A DNA stretch of 64,000 nucleotides from Herbaspirillum sp. CF444. Its GTDB lineage: Bacteria > Pseudomonadota > Gammaproteobacteria > Burkholderiales > Burkholderiaceae_D. How positions within the stretch are numbered: the first letter of the stretch is position 1; every line of letters starts with the position of its first letter. The translations under genes were made by a program, and so were the position numbers. The stretch spans positions 148,679-212,678 of the forward strand of contig NZ_AKJW01000083.1 of NCBI RefSeq assembly GCF_000282135.1, written 5' to 3'. The notes below the pieces were generated by a model. The model worked only from the letters and a program-made list of their open reading frames with translations, did not search any database and had not been told where the DNA came from. Shown one piece after another: positions 56,103-64,000 of the stretch.

Positions 56103-56491
56103 GCCGCCCCCTTGAAACCTGTGAAGTGGCCGATTGCCTGGGCAATGGATTTGTCGGTCACGGGCTTGGCCACAAATAAAGCACCCAGTTGCTGCGCGCG
56201 CGATTGCACCGCTTCCTGGATGTTGGCGGAAAAGATCACGACCCGCACGCCCGGATGTCTGGCCAGAATGATTTCGGCTGCATCGGTGCCGAGCATGCCG
56301 GGCATATTGATGTCCATGGTGCAGTAATCGGGTTGCTCGTTGTCGACCATGGCGATGGCCTCATTACCGCTCGCGGCTTCCTGGATAATCCAGTCGGTAT
56401 GCGCCGACAGGATATGCGCCTTGATCACCATGCGCGACACTTTGCTGTCGTCGACGATCAGGATTTTTTTGGGGGGGATATTTATTGTCAT
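56099..56491 (-). CDS. Single-domain response regulator
   Basis: A 130-residue receiver with ILIVDDSKVSR acidic pocket, phosphoacceptor Asp in TMDINMP (about D60), Ser in IFSAN near 88 and Lys in VAKPV (about K109). No output domain. It is translationally coupled (GTGA) to the CheC-like gene and upstream of a diguanylate cyclase. The phosphodonor histidine kinase is not encoded nearby. Confidence 0.88.
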   Translation of the reverse strand: MTINIPPKKILIVDDSKVSRMVIKAHILSAHTDWIIQEAASGNEAIAMVDNEQPDYCTMDINMPGMLGTDAAEIILARHPGVRVVIFSANIQEAVQSRAQQLGALFVAKPVTDKSIAQAIGHFTGFKGAA

Positions 56492-56700
56492 AAATGCAAT
56501 TTTTTGATGTATGAATATTGTCTTTTTTTCTATATTTTACTATTTTAGACATCTTGATTTTTCTAGTGTTACAGAAAAAAAGCCAAAATCAACCGGCATT
56601 TTTTTATGGAAATCTTGCGTCAAAACAATGACTTGAGGAAGCTTCCATGCAAATGCCCCGCACACCGCTCCAGTGTGCGCTTTCCTCTCTGTATAGCAAT

Positions 56701-56729
56701 AAAAAAAGGAAGCGCGCAGGCCTCCTTTT
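56701..56729 (-). terminator. Terminator of the cob operon
   Basis: Minus-strand stem AAAGGA-GC / GC-TCCTTT with one mismatch and a five-base loop, followed by seven T, about 56 bases after the cobC stop. Confidence 0.75.
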
Positions 56730-56784
56730 CAACAACTATGCCGATTTTGATGTGGGGGTTGAACAACACCGCCGCCGTTTGACC

Positions 56785-57339
56785 TCAAAGCTGCAAGGTC
56801 AGCACCTCCCCAAAGGCAATTGCATGGGCATTGACGGCTGCATGCTCGGCCATTTTCGGCACCGCGAGATTCAACGCGCGCGCCTGCAACATGCGGATCG
56901 TGCCGGCGTGGCAGACGATGATGGCCTGCCCGTGTCCGCGCGCCAGCAAGTCGGTGCAAAATGCATCGATGCGTTGCGCCACGTGCAGCACGTTCTCGCC
57001 GCCGCCGGGACGGTAGCCGACAACGTCGGCGGCCCACTGATCGATTTCGGCGCGCGGCAAATCATCCCACGCACGCTGCTCCCAGGTGCCGAAGTGCATC
57101 TCCATGAGGCGCGGATCGTAACGTACAGGGCCGGCATTGAGCACCGTCGCCAGCGGCTCGGCAAGAAACACGCAACGTTGCAGCGGGCTGGAATACAACG
57201 GCGCATGCGGCGGCAACACCGGCTTGACCTGTTCGAGCACCTGGCGGCAGTCTTCTTCAGTCACGGCAAGATCGCTGCTGCCGTAACAGAGGCCCTTGCC
57301 GATAACAGGCTGAGGATGACGAATTAAATGCAGCAACAT
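56785..57339 (-). CDS. cobC: Alpha-ribazole phosphatase CobC (histidine phosphatase family)
   Basis: A 184-residue histidine phosphatase. Catalytic LIRHPQP near residue 6 (RHP in place of RHG), second His in VCHAGTIRML near 143, and MEMHFGTWEQRAWDDLP near 85. It removes phosphate from alpha-ribazole-5'-phosphate or the cobalamin phosphate in late B12 assembly. It follows cobS by 15 bases in the cobT-cobS-cobC operon. Confidence 0.88.
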   Translation of the reverse strand: MLLHLIRHPQPVIGKGLCYGSSDLAVTEEDCRQVLEQVKPVLPPHAPLYSSPLQRCVFLAEPLATVLNAGPVRYDPRLMEMHFGTWEQRAWDDLPRAEIDQWAADVVGYRPGGGENVLHVAQRIDAFCTDLLARGHGQAIIVCHAGTIRMLQARALNLAVPKMAEHAAVNAHAIAFGEVLTLQL

Positions 57340-57354
57340 GGTGGACCTTTCTGT

Positions 57355-58167
57355 TTATATGGACGATGTCGGCGACACCGCGGCCAGCAGGCCCAGGTAA
57401 ATCGCGATTTCGCTGAGTTGTTGTACGGCGCCGAGGCAATCCCCGGTGTAACCGCCGATGCGACGCCGAAATTTGCGGGCAAGAAAAACCGTGGCGGCCA
57501 GACCCAGCAGCAGCGCCGGCAGCAGCGCCTGCCATGCCAGCCATCCCAACGCCGCACACAACACGACCGGCAGAAGCGCCGTCAGTGCCGCGACGGCAAA
57601 TTCGGATGTGCTCATCTGCTGCGCCAGCGGCTTGGCCTTGCCTTCTTCACGCACGTAAGCCATGCGCCAGATCAGGCCCGTCGCCAGGCAGCGCGACAGC
57701 GGATGCGCCAGCAGCAGCGCCGGCATCACCTGCCTCGCCGGCAAACTGGCAAGCGCGGCGATTTTCAGGCTCAGCAACATCACAACGCCGATCACGCCAT
57801 AAGCGCCGACGCGCGAATCGCGCATGATGTCCAGAATGCGCGACGCTTGCATGCCGCCGCCGAAGCCGTCGCAGACATCGGCAAAACCGTCTTCATGAAA
57901 AGCACCGGTCAGATAAATGCCGGCAGCCGTCGACAACAGCACCGCGACGACTTGCGGCAACACCAGCGACGTCAGCCAATACACGGCAGCGCATGCCAGC
58001 CCGACCAGAATGCCGACCGCCGGAAAATAACGCGTTGCATGCTGCAGCCACGCCGCATCGAATCCCACCCAGCGTGGCGCCGGCAGTCGCGTGAAAAACT
58101 GCAGAGCCGTGAAAAACAGTCGCAATTGATGGCGCAAGCCGGAGCCGGCATGAGGAACGGCCGACAT
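57355..58167 (-). CDS. cobS: Adenosylcobinamide-GDP ribazoletransferase CobS
   Basis: A 270-residue integral membrane protein that joins adenosylcobinamide-GDP and alpha-ribazole. Typical FFTALQFFTRLPAPRWVGFD N-terminus, FPAVGILVGLACAAVYWL, and the conserved FHEDGFADVCDGFGGG near residue 80 with acidic metal ligands. ATG 58167 is one base after the cobT stop (TGACATG). It acts with CobT and CobC. Confidence 0.93.
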   Translation of the reverse strand: MSAVPHAGSGLRHQLRLFFTALQFFTRLPAPRWVGFDAAWLQHATRYFPAVGILVGLACAAVYWLTSLVLPQVVAVLLSTAAGIYLTGAFHEDGFADVCDGFGGGMQASRILDIMRDSRVGAYGVIGVVMLLSLKIAALASLPARQVMPALLLAHPLSRCLATGLIWRMAYVREEGKAKPLAQQMSTSEFAVAALTALLPVVLCAALGWLAWQALLPALLLGLAATVFLARKFRRRIGGYTGDCLGAVQQLSEIAIYLGLLAAVSPTSSI

Positions 58168-58168
58168 G

Positions 58169-59203
58169 TCAGGCGCTTTTTTCACTGACCTGCGCGGACG
58201 AGAACGTCGCCATCTGCGCCAGGAAATTCACCGCGGCATGCAGCAGCGGCAAAGCCAATGCACTGCCGGTCCCCTCGCCCAGCCGCAGATCGAGCTGCAT
58301 CAGCGGACGGCCGTCCAGATACTGCAGCATGCGGCGATGCCCGTGTTCGTCCGAGCAATGTGAAAACACGCAATAGTCGAGAATGGCCGGCTGCAGTTTC
58401 GCCGCCACCAGCAAGGCCGAGGTCACGATAAATCCGTCGATCAGCAGCACCGTGCGTTGCTCCGCGGCTTTCAGCATGGCGCCGACGATCATGGCGATTT
58501 CAAAACCGCCGAAGGTCTGCAACACATCCAGCGGCGCATCGACACCAGCATGATATGCCACGGCCTGTTCGATCACCTGCTGCTTATGGCGGATGCCATC
58601 CGCCGCCAGACCGGTGCCGGCGCCGACGCATTCGGCGGCGGCAATGCCGGTAATCTTGTGCATGAGCGCCGCAGCGGCAGTGGTGTTGCCGATGCCCATT
58701 TCGCCGAAACCGATGACGTCGACCGGCATCGCCGCCACCAGATCCATGCCATGCCGGATCGCCTGCATGCATTGTTCTGCGGTCATGGCCGGCTCTTTCG
58801 CAAAATTGCGTGTGCCGGCTCCCAGCTTTCTGTCGATCAGTTCTGCGCGCTTGCCGAACTCGTGGTTCACGCCGGCGTCGACGATATGCAGGGCACAGTC
58901 GTTCTGGCGCGCAAACACGTTGATGGCGGCGCCTTGCTGCAGGAAGTTCTCCACCATTTGCCAGGTCACGCTTTGCGGATAGGCGGAGATGTTTTCTGCG
59001 ACGATGCCGTGATCGGCGGCGAAGACGACAATCGCCGCGCGGTCAATGCGCGGGCTGGATGTCTTCTGGATCAGGCCGATGCGATGCGCAATGAACTCCA
59101 GCACGCCAAGACTGCCCTGCGGCTTGGTCTTGCTGTCGATCAGGCCTTGCAAAGCCGATGACAGCGCGGCGTCCTGGGTAGAAGATAATTGTGGAATGAG
59201 CAT
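58169..59203 (-). CDS. cobT: Nicotinate-nucleotide-DMB phosphoribosyltransferase CobT
   Basis: A 344-residue enzyme that activates dimethylbenzimidazole to alpha-ribazole phosphate. Visible: KTKPQGSLGVLE near residue 25, VFAADHGIVAENISAYPQSVT near 60, MGIGNTTAAAAL near 170 and catalytic Glu in LGEGTGSALA near 312. The start at ATG 59203 fits the family; an extension to 59245 is open. First gene of the cob operon; a -10 TATACT lies at 59279-59274. Confidence 0.93.
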   Translation of the reverse strand: MLIPQLSSTQDAALSSALQGLIDSKTKPQGSLGVLEFIAHRIGLIQKTSSPRIDRAAIVVFAADHGIVAENISAYPQSVTWQMVENFLQQGAAINVFARQNDCALHIVDAGVNHEFGKRAELIDRKLGAGTRNFAKEPAMTAEQCMQAIRHGMDLVAAMPVDVIGFGEMGIGNTTAAAALMHKITGIAAAECVGAGTGLAADGIRHKQQVIEQAVAYHAGVDAPLDVLQTFGGFEIAMIVGAMLKAAEQRTVLLIDGFIVTSALLVAAKLQPAILDYCVFSHCSDEHGHRRMLQYLDGRPLMQLDLRLGEGTGSALALPLLHAAVNFLAQMATFSSAQVSEKSA

Positions 59204-59520
59204 AGCTGGATCACACGCGGTTAGCCGTGAAATGAAACTGACCAATGGAAAACAGAATTGACGAAAGGACGCCAGTATAAGAGATAGTCGCGCGTTGCGA
59301 CCGAATGTGCTGCGCTGGTTGGACGTTCTTTACATTCTGGCGCCTTCAATGGATATCGCTGCCGGCGAATACGATATGACGAGAATTGTGAAACACCCCG
59401 CACCGACATGCCTGGCTCTTGCCGATATGGCATGTAGTAGTGTTGCCAGCCTGCAAGGCAGGCTGCAACCAGGACCGGCAGCGCATTTCAACGCAGCGAG
59501 GCGGTCAGGATATGCCGAAT
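59204..59520. other. Control region upstream of cobT
   Basis: A non-coding stretch. A -10-like TATACT is on the minus strand at 59279-59274. A perfect 8-bp hairpin CAGCCTGC/GCAGGCTG with 3-base loop sits at 59447-59465. I looked for a cobalamin riboswitch and did not find its conserved blocks. Confidence 0.45.
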
Positions 59521-59562
59521 GGCAAAAATGCCGTCGGCATCCTGCGGATGACTGACGGCATT
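59521..59562 (-). terminator. Terminator of cheV
   Basis: Perfect 9-bp stem AATGCCGTC/GACGGCATT read on the minus strand, followed by five T. It lies 46 bases after the cheV stop codon. Confidence 0.85.
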
Positions 59563-59607
59563 CTACGATTTAAGCCGAGATGTCGTCTGACGACGACCTG
59601 ACAGATG

Positions 59608-60558
59608 TTATTTTCCCAATGCCTTGCTGATGGCGGTAGTCAGGTCTTCGATGACGAATTTGGCGACATAACCGTCGGCGCCGATATTTTTGACGTGGTC
59701 TTCATTGGCGGAGCCGGACAAAGAAGAGTGGATCACGACAGGAATGGCTTTGAGCCCATCGTCGCGCTTGATGTTTTTGGTCAGCGTGAAGCCATCCATC
59801 TCGGGCATTTCCAGATCGGTCAACACCATGGCCACGCGATCGGTGATCGGCACGCCTTGCGCCTTGGTTTCTTTGTGGATCTGGAGAATTTTTTCCCAGG
59901 CCTCTTTGCCGGTCTTGTGCATCAGGAAAGGCAGCCCCATGGCTTTGAGGCCGCTCTCGACCAGCGAGCGCGCGACCTTCGAATCGTCGGCGGCGATGAT
60001 GACCGCCCCCGGCTTGAGAATGATCTGCTCCACGCCGACCATTTCCATGTCGCGTTCCGTCGGCATGATTTCATGCAGGATCTGTTCGACGTCCAGCACT
60101 TGCGCCAGCCTGCTGCTGCTCACATCATGGTCGAGACGCGCAATGCTGGTAACAAAATTTCCGCCCGCCTTGGATTCCGCCGACAGCACCTGACTCCATT
60201 CGAGCCGCACGATTTCATCGACAGACTCGACCGCAAATGCCTGCGTGCTGCGCGCATACTCGGTGACAAGCAGGATGTTCAGACCCGTTTTCGGTACGCA
60301 ACCGACCACGGCCGGCAAATCAATGACAGAAATGATCTGGCCGCGAATATTGACCATGCCCAGCAGCGGAGAGCGCGTGCCTGCAGCCTTGGTGATTTCC
60401 TGCATGGGAACAATTTCGCGGATTTTGAAAACATTGATGCCAAACAATTCGGACCGCACGCCATAGGGATCCATCCCGAGACGAAACAGCAGCAATTCAA
60501 ACTTGTTGGAGCTTGTAAGATTCGTTCTCTCGTCGATCTCTTGCTGGAATGCATCCAT
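59608..60558 (-). CDS. cheV: Chemotaxis adaptor CheV (CheW-receiver fusion)
   Basis: A 316-residue protein with an N-terminal CheW domain (residues ~20-165; FELLLFRLG, VFKIREIVPM, GMVNIRGQIISVIDLPAVVG) and a C-terminal receiver (~185-316) with IIAADDSKVARS, phosphoacceptor Asp in LTDLEMPEMDG (about D248) and an AKF lysine near the end. CheV links receptors to CheA and tunes adaptation. GGGAGGGG just before ATG 60558 fixes the start. Solitary, with its own terminator. Confidence 0.92.
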   Translation of the reverse strand: MDAFQQEIDERTNLTSSNKFELLLFRLGMDPYGVRSELFGINVFKIREIVPMQEITKAAGTRSPLLGMVNIRGQIISVIDLPAVVGCVPKTGLNILLVTEYARSTQAFAVESVDEIVRLEWSQVLSAESKAGGNFVTSIARLDHDVSSSRLAQVLDVEQILHEIMPTERDMEMVGVEQIILKPGAVIIAADDSKVARSLVESGLKAMGLPFLMHKTGKEAWEKILQIHKETKAQGVPITDRVAMVLTDLEMPEMDGFTLTKNIKRDDGLKAIPVVIHSSLSGSANEDHVKNIGADGYVAKFVIEDLTTAISKALGK

Positions 60559-60791
60559 GGTCGCCCCTCCCGTTAACATGCGCTGTTGTGCCTGAATCGT
60601 CGTCATCGACTGATACGCCAATGTAGAGTGTAATTGCATAAAAAACAATTAGAACCGACAAAATACGACATAAATGCATCGCATATTTCACCGCATAGCA
60701 AAAAAACAAATAGAGCAGGCGAAGTCCGAACGGAGCCCGCAAGGATTGAAAGTCAAGAATACATCGGGACGCATCGTGGATGCAGAAAAGA

Positions 60792-60823
60792 AAAAAGGAA
60801 GCTCATTGCTGAGCTTCCTTTTT
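60792..60823 (-). terminator. Terminator after tRNA-Cys/tRNA-Gly
   Basis: A 14-bp stem built on AAGGAAGCTCA/TGAGCTTCCTT with a 4-base loop and T tracts on both strands; downstream of the minus-strand tRNA genes. Confidence 0.88.
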
Positions 60824-60827
60824 AATA

Positions 60828-60903
60828 TGGAGCGGGAGAAGAGTCTCGAACTCTCGACCTATACCTTGGCAAGGTATCGCTCTACCAACTGAGCTACTCC
60901 CGC
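60828..60903 (-). tRNA. tRNA-Gly (GCC)
   Basis: A cloverleaf with acceptor GCGGGAG/CTCCCGC, anticodon loop containing GCC in stem ATACC/GGTAT, T-loop TTCGAGA and encoded CCA. Identical to the copy at 61134-61209. Confidence 0.96.
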
Positions 60904-60913
60904 ATGGAGCGTT

Positions 60914-60987
60914 TGGAGGCGGGGGTCGGGATCGAACCGGCGTAGACGGCTTTGCAGGCCGCTGCATAACCACTTTGCTACCCCGCC
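60914..60987 (-). tRNA. tRNA-Cys (GCA)
   Basis: Acceptor GGCGGGG/CCCCGCC, anticodon loop CTGCAAA giving GCA, T-loop TTCGATC and encoded CCA. Ten bases from tRNA-Gly on the same transcript. Confidence 0.96.
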
Positions 60988-61093
60988 AGGGGACACTGAT
61001 ACTGCTGTCTGTACGTTGCGCATTGCGACTGTCTTTTCAACCGGCTCCGGAAGATATTCTTCGAAGTTTTTTCGGCTGATGCAGCACTTCACA

Positions 61094-61125
61094 ATGAAAA
61101 AAGGAAGCGTTTTGGCGCTTCCTTT
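61094..61125 (-). terminator. Terminator or processing hairpin after the first tRNA-Gly
   Basis: A perfect 10-bp stem AAAGGAAGCG/CGCTTCCTTT with a 6-base loop, followed on the minus strand by a T run. It separates the upstream tRNA-Gly from tRNA-Cys. Confidence 0.8.
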
Positions 61126-61133
61126 AGTAATTC

Positions 61134-61209
61134 TGGAGCGGGAGAAGAGTCTCGAACTCTCGACCTATACCTTGGCAAGGTATCGCTCTACCAACTGAGC
61201 TACTCCCGC
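61134..61209 (-). tRNA. tRNA-Gly (GCC), second copy
   Basis: The 76-base sequence is identical to 60828-60903, including CCA. It is the first tRNA after pgsA, matching the enterobacterial pgsA-glyW-cysT order. Confidence 0.96.
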
Positions 61210-61250
61210 ATCAACAACAGAACGCTATTATAGAGCTTCCATAGAGGAAG

Positions 61251-61841
61251 TCAAGCGCCGCTTTTACTTTCTTGCACTTTTTTTATGAGCGGCCAGGCCT
61301 TCTGCAAGTAGTAAAGCATCGACCACACCGTCAGCACGGCGGCGATCAGCAACAGCCATTGCCCCCACACGCGCGTATCGATGAAGCCGAACAAATCGCC
61401 ATAGAACAGCAGCATCGGAATCGCGATCATCTGCGCCGTGGTTTTGATTTTTCCGAGCGAGCTGACGGCCACCGATTTGGATGCGCCGATCTGTGCCATC
61501 CATTCGCGCAGCGCCGAAATGGCGATCTCGCGGCCGATGATGATGAAAGCGGTAATCGGATGCACGCGATCCAGATGCACCAGCACCAGCAAGGCGCCGG
61601 TGACCATCAGTTTGTCTGCGACCGGGTCGAGGAAAGCACCGAACGCCGAGGTCTGATCCCAGCGACGCGCCAGGAAACCGTCGAACCAGTCGGTCGCCGC
61701 CGCGACGATGAAGATGATCGTCGACGCAATGCCTTGCTCATAGCGCGACAGTCCGATCTCGGGCACATAAAACACACCGACTACCAGTGGAATCAGGGCG
61801 ACACGCAACCAGGTAAGCAAAATGGGAATATTGAATGGCAT
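61251..61841 (-). CDS. pgsA: CDP-diacylglycerol-glycerol-3-phosphate 3-phosphatidyltransferase
   Basis: A 196-residue membrane enzyme that makes phosphatidylglycerol phosphate. The CDP-alcohol phosphotransferase motif is complete in ATDWFDGFLARRWDQ and GAFLDPVADK (near residues 50-75), preceded by an N-terminal span LLTWLRVALIPLVVGVFYV. About four to five membrane spans. It lies between uvrC and tRNA-Gly, as in many proteobacteria. Confidence 0.94.
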   Translation of the reverse strand: MPFNIPILLTWLRVALIPLVVGVFYVPEIGLSRYEQGIASTIIFIVAAATDWFDGFLARRWDQTSAFGAFLDPVADKLMVTGALLVLVHLDRVHPITAFIIIGREIAISALREWMAQIGASKSVAVSSLGKIKTTAQMIAIPMLLFYGDLFGFIDTRVWGQWLLLIAAVLTVWSMLYYLQKAWPLIKKVQESKSGA

Positions 61842-61993
61842 ACGTTTATTTATTATCGTGAACTTCTGCGCTGAGTGAAATTTACCGAGATAGTATCAGA
61901 GCCGCTTCTTAAAACCTGTTACCGAGAGAAATCAGTGCGCTGCCAACGAGGTTTGGAGCCGTCTCCGGCTACATGCAGGCGCCGGGGAGAAAT

Positions 61994-63859
61994 TCAATGC
62001 AGTTGACGATAGATTTCTTCCGCCAGCGTGTGTGAAATGCCTTCCACCGATGCCAGTTCGTCGATGCTGGCGTCGGCCACGCCGCGCAAACCGCCGAAAC
62101 GCGCAAGTAATTTCTGGCGGCGTTTGGCGCCGATGCCCTCGATCTCTTCCAGCCGCGAGGTCTGTCTTGCCTTGGCGCGTTTGGCGCGCATGCCGGTGAT
62201 GGCGAAGCGGTGCGCCTCGTCGCGAATCTGTGCGATCAGCATCAGTGCCGCCGATTCCTTGCCCAGCTCCTGCGGCGCTCGACCGTCGACGAAAACCAGC
62301 GTTTCCAGGCCAACCTTGCGCCCTTCTCCCTTGGCCACGCCGACGATCAGGCCGATGTCGAGGCCGAGTTCGGTGAACACCTGGCGCGCCATTTCAACCT
62401 GCCCTTTGCCGCCGTCGATCAGGACGATGTCGGGCATGGTGCCTTCGCCGTTGGCGACTTTTTCATAGCGGCGCATCAGCACCTGGCGCATTGCGGCGTA
62501 ATCGTCGCCCGGCGTAATGTCGTTGATGTTGTAGCGGCGGTATTCGCCGTTCTGCATGGCGTGATGATGGAACACCACGCACGATGCCTGCGTCGCCTCG
62601 CCTTGCGTATGGCTGATGTCGAAACATTCCACGCGCAGGCTGTCGATGTCCTCGACTTCGCTGCCCAGCGCTTCGACCAGTGCACGCGTGCGCGCCTGTT
62701 GCGAGCCTTGTTCGGACAACAGCCGCGCCAGCGCGATCTCCGCGCCCTTGTGCGCCATCTCCAGCCATTGACGGCGCTGACCTTGTGGCTGCAAGGTCAG
62801 CGTGATGCGGTGGCTGCACTGCTCCATGAGCGCCAGCATCAGCGCCGGGTCGTCGAATTCGGTGTTGACGATCAGATTGCCGGGGATGAATTTGTCGATG
62901 TAATGCTGCGCCAGGAAAGCCTTCATGACTTCGGCCTCCAGCGACTCTTCGCCTTCGGGAATGGCGCCGTCGACGTGCGTCGGGAAATAGGCGCGATCGC
63001 CCAAATGGCGGCCGCCGCGCACCATCGCCAGATTCACGCAGGCGCGGCCGCCCTGCACGATCACGGCGATGATGTCGATGTCGGCGTCGCTGCCGGTTTC
63101 CATGGTCTGCTGATGCAGGACGCTGGAGAGCGAGGTGATCTGGTTGCGCACCGCCGCCGCCTGTTCGAACTTGAGTTCGCCGGCGTAGGCGTGCATTTTC
63201 TTTTCAAGCGTATCGAGCACTTCGCTCTGGCGGCCGCGCAAGAATTTGGAGGCGTTTTCGACATCGAGGGCGTAGTCTTCCTGCGTCACCAGATTCACGC
63301 ACGGTCCGCTGCAACGGTGGATCTGGTGCAGCAGGCAGGGGCGCGTCCGATTGGCGTAGACCGTGTCTTCACAGGTCCGCAGCAGGAACACCTTCTGCAA
63401 AATCTGGATCGACTCCTTGACCGCCCAGGCATTGGGGAAGGGACCGAAATACTGGTTCTTCTTGTCGACCGCGCCACGGTAGTAGGCCATGCGCGGAAAC
63501 GCGTGGCCGGTGATCTTCAGGTAAGGATAGGACTTGTCGTCGCGAAACAGGATGTTGAAGCGCGGACGCAGCGTCTTGATCAGATTGTTTTCCAGCAGCA
63601 GCGCTTCCGCCTCGCTGCGGGTGACGGTCGTCTCCAGTCGCGCGATGCGCTCGACCATCATGGCGATGCGCGGGCTGGTCAGCGTCTTCTGGAAATAACT
63701 CGATACGCGTTTCTTCAGGTCGCGCGCCTTGCCGACGTAGAGAATATTGTCTTCCGCATCGAAATAACGATATACGCCCGGCAGATGCGGCAGCTTGGCT
63801 ACCGTCTCAATGACGATATCTCTTGCATCGGGAGGATCGGTTGGCAAAGTGTCGGACAT
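61994..63859 (-). CDS. uvrC: Excinuclease ABC subunit C
   Basis: A 621-residue UvrC, the nuclease making both cuts in nucleotide excision repair. GIY-YIG-like N-terminal domain ([25 protein letters not shown] near residues 27-55), UVR motif near 205-240, RNase-H-like C-terminal nuclease with VLIDGGKGQ near 480, and a double helix-hairpin-helix end ([32 protein letters not shown]). The intergenic gap to pgsA is 152 bases. Confidence 0.95.
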   Translation of the reverse strand: MSDTLPTDPPDARDIVIETVAKLPHLPGVYRYFDAEDNILYVGKARDLKKRVSSYFQKTLTSPRIAMMVERIARLETTVTRSEAEALLLENNLIKTLRPRFNILFRDDKSYPYLKITGHAFPRMAYYRGAVDKKNQYFGPFPNAWAVKESIQILQKVFLLRTCEDTVYANRTRPCLLHQIHRCSGPCVNLVTQEDYALDVENASKFLRGRQSEVLDTLEKKMHAYAGELKFEQAAAVRNQITSLSSVLHQQTMETGSDADIDIIAVIVQGGRACVNLAMVRGGRHLGDRAYFPTHVDGAIPEGEESLEAEVMKAFLAQHYIDKFIPGNLIVNTEFDDPALMLALMEQCSHRITLTLQPQGQRRQWLEMAHKGAEIALARLLSEQGSQQARTRALVEALGSEVEDIDSLRVECFDISHTQGEATQASCVVFHHHAMQNGEYRRYNINDITPGDDYAAMRQVLMRRYEKVANGEGTMPDIVLIDGGKGQVEMARQVFTELGLDIGLIVGVAKGEGRKVGLETLVFVDGRAPQELGKESAALMLIAQIRDEAHRFAITGMRAKRAKARQTSRLEEIEGIGAKRRQKLLARFGGLRGVADASIDELASVEGISHTLAEEIYRQLH

Positions 63860-63956
63860 GCTGGCTCGAATAATTCGTCTCGTGGACAGCTATTAGAACT
63901 CATTTCATAAATAGGCGTGAGTGCGAGCTTGCCCTGTTTGGGATGAAGTGCAAGGC

Positions 63957-63997
63957 GCGAATCGGGGTCAAGACTGGGCGTCTTGACCCCGATTCGT
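63957..63997. repeat. Perfect 17-bp inverted repeat at window edge
   Basis: CGAATCGGGGTCAAGAC (63958-63974) and its exact complement GTCTTGACCCCGATTCG (63980-63996) around a 5-base loop; one further G-T pair extends it. No T tract is visible before the window ends. Confidence 0.8.
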
Positions 63998-64000
63998 AAC

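Noticed and set aside
59204..59520. Cobalamin riboswitch upstream of cobT
   Set aside because: The expected conserved aptamer blocks (the B12 box and the GCCACTG region) were not found on the minus strand.
60828..61209. tRNA duplication as an integration (att) site
   Set aside because: The identical segments are whole functional tRNAs with terminators, and no integrase or foreign genes lie between them.

Overview
The window looks like a chromosomal segment of an Oxalobacteraceae-type beta-proteobacterium (Herbaspirillum or Collimonas would fit). The evidence is moderately high GC, the order uvrC-pgsA-tRNA(Gly)-tRNA(Cys)-tRNA(Gly), a RelA with the monofunctional EFDD signature, and XylFGH uptake followed by an oxidative D-xylose pathway. 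The genus assignment is inference. No phage, IS element or CRISPR array was seen.

Layout. 1-6288: the end of an exopolysaccharide operon on the plus strand (glycosyltransferase, flippase, WecG/TagA/CpsF transferase, a decayed nucleotidyltransferase leader, manC, manB). It is followed by a block of five ~84-bp palindromic repeats (6359-6912). 7247-15632: an iron-responsive cell-surface signalling cluster made of a Fur-like site, a FecI-type sigma factor, a FecR-type regulator, an STN-containing TonB receptor, an exported beta-propeller, a second TonB receptor and a ThuA-like exported protein. 15629-22268 (minus): a catabolic operon (aminotransferase, MFS carrier, hydratase, FAD/Fe-S dehydrogenase) controlled by the divergent GntR gene at 22569. 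Two copies of one palindrome mark the probable operators. 23653-27440: tRNA-Val, relA, a RidA-family gene and an alpha/beta hydrolase. 27678-29738: tRNA-Leu, then a RidA-like orphan and a LysR gene.

30575-33617 (minus): a SiaA/B/C-like partner-switch operon ending in a diguanylate cyclase. 33704-45279: a D-xylose locus (galM, xylR, xylFGH) followed by four translationally coupled genes for xylose dehydrogenase, xylonolactonase, xylonate dehydratase and 2-keto-3-deoxyxylonate dehydratase. 45333-51779: D-amino-acid dehydrogenase, small membrane and hypothetical proteins, a CheY-like regulator, lipoproteins and nitronate monooxygenase. 52042-52797: a lone type-II lumazine synthase under an FMN riboswitch. 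52897-60558: htpX, a response regulator/CheC/diguanylate cyclase operon, a cobT-cobS-cobC operon and cheV. 60828-63859: tRNA-Gly, tRNA-Cys, tRNA-Gly, pgsA and uvrC. A long perfect hairpin closes the window.

Working together: the first block makes GDP-mannose and assembles and exports a mannose-containing polymer. Two separate c-di-GMP circuits (30575-33617 and 54517-56491) couple phosphorylation switches to a cyclase. The xylose locus carries uptake, regulation and conversion of xylose to alpha-ketoglutarate semialdehyde, but the last dehydrogenase is not in the window.
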